Shown here one piece after another: positions 9,652 to 15,127 of a DNA stretch of 15,127 nt. Position numbers and translations under genes: made by a program. Within the stretch, counting starts at the first letter, position 1. Every line of letters begins with the position of its first letter. This DNA comes from Isohypsibius dastychi (taxonomy: Eukaryota; Tardigrada; Eutardigrada; Parachela; Isohypsibiidae): assembly GCA_034696485.1 (NCBI GenBank), contig JAQIWT010000787.1:1-15127 (forward strand), written 5' to 3'. The notes beneath the pieces are model-generated. The model was not told where the DNA came from. It worked only from the letters and a program-made list of their open reading frames with translations, and made no database searches.

Positions 9652-10918
9652 TTTGAAACGAACGTTCGCGGTCAAATGCAGATCAATTTCCGAAATCGAA
9701 TCTGAAACGGTAACAGGTTCGTTTATATGGCACTCATGGGGATCACAAGGAATAACCGAGGAAGGAAGTAGAATGAACGAAGAAGATGAATTCAGGATCA
9801 GAACGGAACAGTGGTGGCTTTCAGCGAGGAGAACCCGCTCCGCTTCACTTTGCACAGCGAAGCGGAAGCGGAAACAGAACCGCGTTTTATCATTGTGGGA
9901 TTAAAGATTTATTTGCACTATGGTTTTAATTTTACTCGCTACGGTAGGCTGCAATATTGTTAAATATCAATTGTAATTTGAGTAATATGATAGTTGCAAA
10001 ATTTAACGCATTTGAAATATTGATATTCAATTTCCGTATGTTCAAATTGATTATGGACCGACTGTATATCTAGTATCTACAAAACACCTTATCGCTGTGA
10101 ATTTAACTGTTACCGTACAATTGTTTGATTGTTCTTGCCAAACTCTTTTTGTGATGTTTTCCGGCAGACTGACTAATATCCGATGGAGTTTTATTTCGAT
10201 GATCTGAATTTACATTAATTGGTGGTTACGAAGGACGGCTACAGCTAAATTTCACGGTGGGTGAAACGATGCATTCAAAAATGCCGTCACCGATCAGGAA
10301 AAGAATGCCGTCGCCACGTAGGATAATACATGCTACCGTACCGCTATCGCTGCCATTTTATCAGAAATTATTATCATCCGGTGTTGCGTGGTACTGGAAG
10401 CAAGATGTTTGCACTGGCCGTCATCGTCGTTATTCAGAAACATTTTTATTTGGAGTAAACTTAGCGCTAAGAACTTTGATGGTGGTGGGTAAACGTATAT
10501 TGTACTGTAGTGCATTTCTATCTATTGACGGAAAGGTATGTCCGACAGCATTGCCTGCTATTCTTACTGTGAGGTAATAATATCTCGTAATAATTTCTTA
10601 CACCCGGTAACGATAATACTTTAAATTTTTCGTCAGAACGGAAAATGCTCAACTCAGCGACAACCGGCAAAAAACCCAAACAGATTGGCATGCCAAAAAT
10701 ATGATCATATTTGACACTGCGAAGGGAGTGAACCTTTGTATTTTATAACCAAACTCTCGATCACGAAAATTAAAACCGCTCGAGGCAGAATTACTCCAAC
10801 ACGTTTGTGATTATTCTTGAACGAGAACTGAATAAACGACATTCTTTTGCACCAAAGCGAGGTATGCAGCTTCATTGCAGACTGACCATTCCGAAAATCA
10901 CTGATTCTCCTAGCTGAT
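9652..10918. other. NCLN/SPT small-subunit intergenic region, 1.27 kb
   Basis: The longest stretch without a recognised gene. It holds the NCLN 5' UTR and promoter (left) and the promoter of the first SPT gene (right). Seen in it: an 8-bp hairpin TCCGCTTC/GAAGCGGA (9839-9846 and 9859-9866); an AT-rich tract about 9900-10110; a 9-bp direct repeat AATGCCGTC at 10280-10288 and 10304-10312; and a TTTATAA-like element near 10742. A 106-codon frame at 10257-10577 resembles no family I know. A likely 52-bp 5'-UTR intron of the SPT gene spans 10862-10913. No tRNA or transposon ends were recognised. Confidence 0.5.
10862..10913 (+). other. Putative 5'-UTR intron of first SPT small-subunit gene
   Basis: Donor GAG|GTATGC and acceptor GATTCTCCTAG enclose 52 bp and end 5 bp before the ATG at 10919. 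An alternative acceptor (TTCATTGCAG) ends at 10880. This rests only on splice-site consensus. Confidence 0.4.
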
Positions 10919-11322
10919 ATGACGGCCGAAAAATCGTCAGATTATACCTGCCGATACACTTATCGCGATTCAGAACCGATTCCCGAAAAATGGCTGGTGA
11001 ATATCAAGGGGAAATTGACGATACGGCAAAAGCTGGATATGTACCATTTTAAATATTTGACTGCCACCAGCACATTCATGCTCGAACCGTGGGAGCGAAT
11101 GATTTTTAATTTATTCTTCCTGGGATTTCTGCTCATGGCTATCTATACGTGTATTTCATACTTGCCGGAATATGGTAAAACATTCTGGAACCATTTACTG
11201 GATTTTGCCGGTGAAATTCGGGGAAGATTAGCTCAACCTTCGACGGGTAAGTAAACAAGACTCACCTTTACTGTATTAAAATCGTAAAATGTATCTGATC
11301 TGCAGGAAAAACTGTCTCATGA
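10919..11322 (+). CDS. SPTSSA: Serine palmitoyltransferase small subunit, copy 1
   Basis: Small ER-membrane activator of serine palmitoyltransferase (SPTLC1/SPTLC2), which makes the sphingoid base from serine and acyl-CoA. The core at residues 39-90 matches the family: aromatic-rich helix LDMYHFKYL, the signature FMLEPWER (53-60), then one hydrophobic membrane segment (about 64-82) and LPEY. Met54 falls where human SPTSSA has Met28, the residue known to favour C16 acyl-CoA, whereas SPTSSB has Val; this is why I use the A symbol. At 114 residues it is longer than the human 71, with an extra polar N-terminus of about 35 residues. The coding sequence is 10919-11246 joined to 11306-11322 across a 59-bp intron; the second exon adds only four residues and a stop. 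Without splicing the frame ends at 11254 after TGK. A tandem paralog follows about 600 bp downstream. Confidence 0.92.
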
Positions 11323-11584
11323 AGTCTGCATCCTTCCGCTTCCATACAAGTTCACCATATTGCAGATCGAGGAGTACCAACTGATGACCTTTCGCATTTT
11401 TGTTGTTATAGTTTGAATTGCAGAATCACCAGAAAGCTTGGCTGTTTTCGTTTTCCATCAATACTTTAGCATGTGTAAATGTTTTTATCAAGCAAGGAAT
11501 CAAATATTTTGCAGCTGGGTCCGACCCGGCAGTTTTTAATGAATATCCCCGAAAAAAAGTTTGTTTGGCAGTTGGCACACTCAA

Positions 11585-11600
11585 GGGGGGGGGGGGGGGG
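11585..11600 (+). repeat. G16 homopolymer
   Basis: Sixteen consecutive G residues, flanked by TCAA and CAGAAT. It lies in the spacer upstream of SPT copy 2. The true length is uncertain because homopolymers of this size are error-prone in sequencing. Confidence 0.9.
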
Positions 11601-11726
11601 CAGAATACCCGAATGGGGCAGAAAAACCAAAACAAACCGAAGAATCGTCGGAATTTCGGAAAGATAATAATGTAATTGTGTTCTTCAGTGGCATCTCCCA
11701 CAGTCCCACCTGTCTTTTATGTGACG

Positions 11727-11888
11727 GTGAGTTTATCCTGAGATCCTAGTACGCGCACCCGGTGTATTTCTCAACTTGAGCTTTTCAGTTGAAAGTTTCC
11801 GCTAGTGCAAGTGTAATCGTATGAGTATGATTAATTACCTTTCTGAGTATCTGTGTACGGTGTAAGTCATTGGTTTCCATTTCCGCAG
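11727..11888 (+). other. Putative 5'-UTR intron of SPT copy 2
   Basis: Strong donor GACG|GTGAGT and pyrimidine-rich acceptor CCATTTCCGCAG, ending 35 bp before the ATG at 11924. It suggests copy 2 has its own first exon and promoter rather than being a 3' exon of copy 1. Consensus only. Confidence 0.45.
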
Positions 11889-11923
11889 TTCGTCTTCCTG
11901 GCTGATACATCAGTGTTATTCAC

Positions 11924-12211
11924 ATGACATCGGAGTACCGTAACCAGCCATCCATGGCGCGTGTCCCTGAAAAGCAGACCATGTTCAATCCGAAAGATAA
12001 TCTGTCCATTCTCCAGCGTCTCAAATGGATGTATTTCCAGTTTTCTTTGGTAACCTGCACTTTCATGCTGGATCCGTGGGAGCGACATTTAGCAGATGCG
12101 TGCTTTGTTGGAGTTATCACGATGGTGCTATATGGCTGCTGGCGCTACTTGCCAACTTACGGAGTCCAGTTTTATACCCTGATGATTTCAACATTCGCTC
12201 GACGGGATTGA
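11924..12211 (+). CDS. SPTSSA: Serine palmitoyltransferase small subunit, copy 2
   Basis: A second, diverged paralog of the SPT activator in the same orientation as copy 1. The coding region is one exon of 95 codons. The core LKWMYFQFSLVTCTFMLDPW aligns with human SPTSSA (WFYYQYLLVTALYMLEPW) and with copy 1, followed by a hydrophobic segment (about 61-77) and RYLPTYG. Met48 keeps the position known to select C16 acyl-CoA in SPTSSA. The signature glutamate of LEPWER is Asp50 here, which is unusual. The N-terminal ~32 residues are polar and share little with copy 1 beyond the first residues (MT-E), so the two differ mainly outside the core. The acceptor upstream (ending 11888) and lack of shared exons suggest an independent transcript, but a shared precursor with copy 1 is not excluded. 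Confidence 0.9.
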   Translation: MTSEYRNQPSMARVPEKQTMFNPKDNLSILQRLKWMYFQFSLVTCTFMLDPWERHLADACFVGVITMVLYGCWRYLPTYGVQFYTLMISTFARRD

Positions 12212-12412
12212 CATTTCCCATCAACTGACCGTATTCCGTCACTGACATTTCCCCATCTTTCTTGATCAGATCGAAGTACATAACAATTCGATGGATCTCC
12301 GGTTTGATTTCATTCTTTATATCTAGCATACAAACTTTGCATACTATCATATCCCTGATGAGTGCCCTTTTCTGGGGAATATGCTTTTTCATCATGATTT
12401 CTTTATGGAGCA

Positions 12413-12457
12413 GTTGTAGTTCATTTCGCAAGTATACATTTTAAACAAAACTACAAC
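12413..12457. repeat. 9-bp perfect inverted repeat, 27-nt loop
   Basis: GTTGTAGTT at 12413-12421 is the exact reverse complement of AACTACAAC at 12449-12457. It lies about 200 bp after the SPT copy 2 stop and could form a hairpin in its 3' UTR. No function is claimed. Confidence 0.6.
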
Positions 12458-12741
12458 AAAACGCTTCATTCCTGATTCGGAATATACAATGCGGTAGTTT
12501 CTTTTCTGCAGCACAGTGTGTAGTAGATTAGGAAGCGCCTACGCCTATTGGCCTATGGCCTTGTGCAGCATGACAATCTTCCGAATTTCCACGCGACGGC
12601 GACAACAGGAAGAAAAATGGGAAGCCTGCGTTAATCCTAGTTTCGGTTGTTTTGTTGCCTGAGTGCTTTTCCTCCGTCAGACAAAATTAGATTCTTCCGA
12701 GAAGCAGTACTCTGGATTACATATCGCACCTTGTGAACTTG

Positions 12742-12986
12742 GTGAGTGATCGTGCAGTATTTGATTTCGAAATGATTTCCTTCGTTTTCTAAATATATTC
12801 CATGCGCTCGAAAGTCAAAACGAGATGTTTTTTTCATGATGATTAAAACCTCTCTCTCTCTCAACAGAAGTTGCGTCGGCGATCAAAAGTTTGTTACATT
12901 TCGCTTTTTTGAGAGAAAATCGGAAGTGAATTTAAATGGCACGCTCATTCGAAACGGAATGATTCGAGCTCACCTTTCTTTTTCAG
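12742..12986 (+). other. Aldolase 5'-UTR intron(s)
   Basis: The donor CTTG|GTGAGT at 12742 and the acceptor CTTTCTTTTTCAG ending at 12986, six bases before the ATG, define a likely leader intron of 245 bp. An internal acceptor after a CT run (CTCTCTCTCAACAG, ending 12867) could instead give an extra leader exon beginning at 12868; if that segment were retained, it would place upstream ATGs, including a short ORF starting ATGGCACGC, before the real start. Consensus only. Confidence 0.55.
12850..12862 (+). repeat. CT dinucleotide run
   Basis: A short (CT)n tract, with one extra C at its left, forming the polypyrimidine tract of an internal AACAG acceptor in the aldolase leader intron. It is too short to be a notable microsatellite. 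Confidence 0.7.
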
Positions 12987-12992
12987 AACAAC

Positions 12993-14400
12993 ATGTCTTC
13001 ATCAGTTCCGCAATATCTGACAGATGCCCAAAAGAAGGAACTAGCTAGCATCGCCGGAAGACTTTGTGCGGCTGGGAAGGGAATTCTGGCTGCGGATGAA
13101 TCGACTGGTCAGCTCTGGAAATTTCTAACGGAAACGCTGATACTACTGGTGCATGTTTTTCAGGAAGCATCGCCAAGCGCTTGGCCTCTGTAAACGTCGA
13201 GAATACAGAGGAGAATCGCCGACTCTACCGTCAATGTCTGTTCACAGCCGGCGATGGGAAAATAATGTCGACCTATTTGGGTGGGGTCATCATGTTCCAT
13301 GAAACCATGTATCAGAAGAATGATGATGGGAGGATGTTCGTGCAAGTGCTCAAGGAAAATGGCATTATGACTGGGATCAAAGTGGATAAAGGCGTTGTCC
13401 CACTGGCTGGGACCGAAGGCGAAACAACAACTCAAGGTGCGCCGGAAGTCAACTTGAACGGTTTTGTGGATCGCGTTTAGTCGTATTATTTTGCAGGTTT
13501 GGATGGTTTGGCAGAACGGTGTGCTCAGTATAAAAAGGACGGTGCTGATTTTGCAAAGTGGCGATGTGTTTTGATAATTGGACCGAGAACTCCATCTCCT
13601 TTGGCTATTTTAGAAAACTGCAATGTATTGGCTCGATATGCGGTCATCTGCCAGCAGAATGGATTGGTGCCCATTGTCGAACCGGAAGTCTTACCGGACG
13701 GTGATCACGATATCGAACGTGCGCGTTATATTACCGAAAAGGTGCAAATTTTGTCCAACCGGATGCTGTGGAAAAATCGTTTACCGGTGATATAATTTTT
13801 CCCAAGGTTCTGGCTGCTCAGTATAAAGCGCTGAGCGATCATCACGTCTACTTGGAAGGAACTCTTTTAAAACCGAACATGGTGACTGCTGGTCAGAATT
13901 GCCCCAAAAAGTATTCTTCAGCTGATATTGCTCGAGCGACGGTTCTCGCGCTTTCCCGAACAGTTCCGCCGGCGGTTCCTGGTGAATTTCTCATCCAACT
14001 TTTCTTCTTTGAAGATAAACAACTAATCTGTTTCCATTTGTTACAGGGGTGGTTTTTCTTTCCGGTGGCCAATCGGAAGAAGACGCTACGGTTAATCTGG
14101 ATGCCATCAACAAATTCCAGGGAGCAAAAAAGCCGTGGCGATTGACCTTTTCCTATGGTCGTGCATTACAAGCTACTGTTCTCAAAACCTGGGCTGGAAA
14201 GCAGGAGAACTACAAGCAAGCTCAAGAGGAGTTAGTTAAAAGAGCAAAGGTTTGGTTCGCTGTGGGAGATGCGATTGTGTTATGATTAATTCTTGTTTCT
14301 ATTCCAGAACAACAGTCTGGCCAGTCAAGGAACGTATCAAAGTGGTGGAGTTTCCGGTGCTGCGGCAGAATCTCTCTACGTGGAAAAGCATGCTTATTAA
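12993..14400 (+). CDS. ALDO: Fructose-bisphosphate aldolase, class I
   Basis: Cytosolic glycolytic enzyme that cleaves fructose 1,6-bisphosphate to dihydroxyacetone phosphate and glyceraldehyde 3-phosphate through a lysine Schiff base. Six coding exons: 12993-13107, 13164-13436, 13497-13741, 13807-13981, 14047-14249 and 14308-14400, giving 367 codons plus TAA (vertebrate about 364). Active-site residues are all visible: Asp35 in GILAADEST, Lys in [14 protein letters not shown], Lys150-Trp-Arg152 in FAKWRCVL, the two Glu of VEPEV, Schiff-base Lys233 in [20 protein letters not shown], and Arg in FSYGRALQ. The C-terminal Tyr, needed for full activity in the family, is kept (KHAY). A small insertion lies near [14 protein letters not shown]. 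The start ATG is just after a splice acceptor, so the leader is spliced. The exon ending EK keeps frame only if the 65-bp intron 13742-13806 is removed. Confidence 0.99.
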
Positions 14401-14597
14401 TGTCATCTTAACATGACAGTTTTTTTGAACAGTTCATTCATTCTTCTTTGTATCCTTTCCCCTGTTCCTTCAAAGTAAAAAGATACCAACTCCTCCACTG
14501 AATAGAAGATAACAAAGAATATATTTCAATTCGTCTCAATCTCAATCTCATGTCGGCTAAGCAACTCACAGAAGGTCGGAATCTGATTAAAAGAGTT
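14401..14597. other. Aldolase/CCDC86 convergent 3' region
   Basis: About 200 bp between the aldolase stop and the stop of the minus-strand CCDC86 gene. It has a TCTCAATCTCAATCTCA triplet of a 6-bp unit near 14535-14550. No canonical AATAAA was found on the plus strand, and nothing else was recognised. Confidence 0.4.
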
Positions 14598-14947
14598 TCA
14601 ACGCTTCTCGATTGTCCGCAACTGCTTCCGCTTGAGCCGTTTTAATTTGGCAGAATTCTTGATCGGTTGCACAATTTCCGCTTTTTTGGAATTGATTTCC
14701 TCGCGTTTCTTTCGCTCAGCGATTTTTTTCCACGCATCCTGTAAAAGTAGAAGTTATCCGAAGATCTGACAACTTGACCGGAAAAGCGACCGATATAACA
14801 TGCGAACATTTTCGTACCTCTTTCGCCTTTTTCGCCTCCTCTTTCAAATTTTTTGCCACCAGAACGGTGGTTTTCTGGTCCTTCTTCAACTTCATTTTGA
14901 TATCCCAGGATGTCTGAAGTGGCTTGACTTTACGAATCGCCGAATAC
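14598..14947 (-). CDS. CCDC86: CCDC86/Cgr1 family nucleolar protein, C-terminal part
   Basis: Basic coiled-coil protein; the yeast relative Cgr1 acts in the nucleolus in rRNA processing and 60S ribosome assembly. Two exons on the minus strand, 14947-14818 and 14738-14598, join across a 79-bp intron and encode about 89 residues, ending with TGA. The last part, [20 protein letters not shown], is very close to the remembered human segment [20 protein letters not shown], and [12 protein letters not shown] corresponds to the TSW segment at the start of the Cgr1 conserved region. The rest is Lys/Glu/Arg-rich coiled coil. The frame at 14947 begins within a codon, so an upstream exon exists; I found no convincing start exon in 14948-15127, and the gene is best read as 5'-incomplete. 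The protein ends right after EKR, shorter than the human tail. Confidence 0.86.
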
Positions 14948-15127
14948 CTACAAACCCAACTTATTTAGCACAATTGGAAAAATGACAACCAGCTGCAACC
15001 ACGGAGAATATACCGTGGTCATAATCTGACAAATGAAAAAAGTAAGCGAATAGAGAACCCGCGAGAATTCACAACTAAGGTTTTCAGAGCTAAGAAGTAA
15101 TTAAATTCACAATGAACGCTCTGAACT
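14948..15127. other. Probable CCDC86 intron with small hairpin
   Basis: Reading on the minus strand, this lies upstream of the acceptor TTTGTAG and shows no frame that joins the next exon. A 7-bp stem ACCACGG/CCGTGGT (14998-15004 and 15013-15019) is present. It may be an intron reaching past the window edge or the gene's 5' end. Confidence 0.35.

Larger units (their letters stand above)
11323..11923. other. Spacer between the two SPT small-subunit genes
   Basis: About 600 bp with no recognised gene. It contains a run of 16 G (11585-11600), no canonical AATAAA on the plus strand, and a probable 5'-UTR intron of copy 2 (donor GTGAGT at 11727, acceptor TTCCGCAG ending at 11888, 162 bp). Open frames crossing the G run are low-complexity and overlap in several frames, so I do not call them genes. 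Confidence 0.5.
12212..12992. other. SPT copy 2 3' UTR and aldolase promoter/5' UTR region
   Basis: About 780 bp without a coding gene. The left part should be the SPT copy 2 3' UTR and includes a perfect 9-bp inverted repeat (12413-12421 and 12449-12457). The middle (about 12480-12700) likely carries the aldolase promoter. The right part contains a 5'-UTR intron of aldolase starting with GTGAGT at 12742. A minus-strand open frame at 12431-12117 overlaps copy 2 and matches nothing known to me. Confidence 0.5.

Noticed and set aside
9418-9855. Extended N-terminus for nicalin upstream of Met at 9651
   Set aside because: The upstream in-frame codons lack an ATG, and family members begin close to the chosen Met.
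9839-9866. 8-bp hairpin near the NCLN 5' end as a regulatory RNA element
   Set aside because: Short, GC-rich and built from GAAGCGGAAGCGGA repeats, so likely a by-product of simple sequence.
10257-10577. A 106-codon plus-strand frame in the NCLN-SPT gap as a gene
   Set aside because: No recognisable domain, no family resemblance and a repeat-derived start; a frame of this length can occur by chance. Reported only as part of the unexplained region.
10811-10830. Heat-shock-element-like TTCTTGAACGAGAA upstream of SPT copy 1
   Set aside because: Only two of the three alternating pentamer units fit the consensus; too weak to claim.
11418-11749. Several overlapping frames across the G16 run, encoding poly-glycine or poly-proline
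   Set aside because: They arise because a homopolymer has no stop codon in any frame. Flanks show no conservation.
12117-12431. Minus-strand 104-codon frame overlapping the 3' end of SPT copy 2
   Set aside because: It overlaps a conserved coding exon on the other strand and resembles nothing known; most likely chance.
13742-13806. Read-through of aldolase exon 3 into an alternative C-terminus
   Set aside because: It would stop after 18 residues and remove the Schiff-base lysine; the 65-bp segment has clear GT-AG ends and removal restores the conserved [11 protein letters not shown].
1-15127. Mobile element, CRISPR, bacterial operon or viral insertion
   Set aside because: No transposase, reverse transcriptase, integrase, terminal repeats or spacer array seen; all recognised genes are intron-bearing animal genes.

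Overview
The window is nuclear DNA from a small-genome invertebrate animal. Every gene is split by short GT-AG introns, most of them 50-120 bp, and the encoded proteins are animal-type: a SorLA/VPS10 receptor, UBL5, mitochondrial methylmalonate-semialdehyde dehydrogenase, nicalin, SPT small subunits, class I aldolase and a CCDC86/Cgr1-type nucleolar protein. Compact introns and close gene spacing would suit a microcrustacean, tardigrade or similar protostome. I cannot fix the phylum from sequence alone. I see no transposon, virus, CRISPR array or bacterial operon.

Layout from left to right: SORL1 (minus, 5' part only, running off the left edge; exons between 1 and 1483); UBL5 (plus, 1892-2238, three exons); an RNA-ligase-like nucleotidyltransferase (minus, 4400-2693, two exons); ALDH6A1 (plus, 4602-6866, eleven exons); NCLN (minus, 9651-7123, nine exons); two tandem serine palmitoyltransferase small-subunit genes (plus, 10919-11322 and 11924-12211); fructose-bisphosphate aldolase (plus, 12993-14400, six coding exons with at least one 5'-UTR intron); and the 3' part of a CCDC86 gene (minus, 14947-14598, running right or with its 5' exons unrecognised).

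The genes alternate in strand. This gives head-to-head pairs with probable shared promoters (SORL1/UBL5, and ligase/ALDH6A1 only about 200 bp apart around a perfect CRE-type palindrome) and tail-to-tail pairs (UBL5/ligase, ALDH6A1/NCLN, aldolase/CCDC86). The genes do not form one pathway. They are mostly housekeeping: endosomal sorting, spliceosome-linked ubiquitin-like protein, RNA repair or ligation, valine/pyrimidine catabolism, ER translocon, sphingolipid synthesis, glycolysis and ribosome biogenesis.

The points most worth following are the animal RNA-ligase-like protein with a K-x-N-G nucleotidyltransferase signature, the tandem SPT small-subunit duplication with a substitution in its signature motif, and the unexplained 1 kb between NCLN and the first SPT gene. 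Splice sites were assigned by hand from GT/AG boundaries, reading frame and remembered family conservation. No alignment or search was run.
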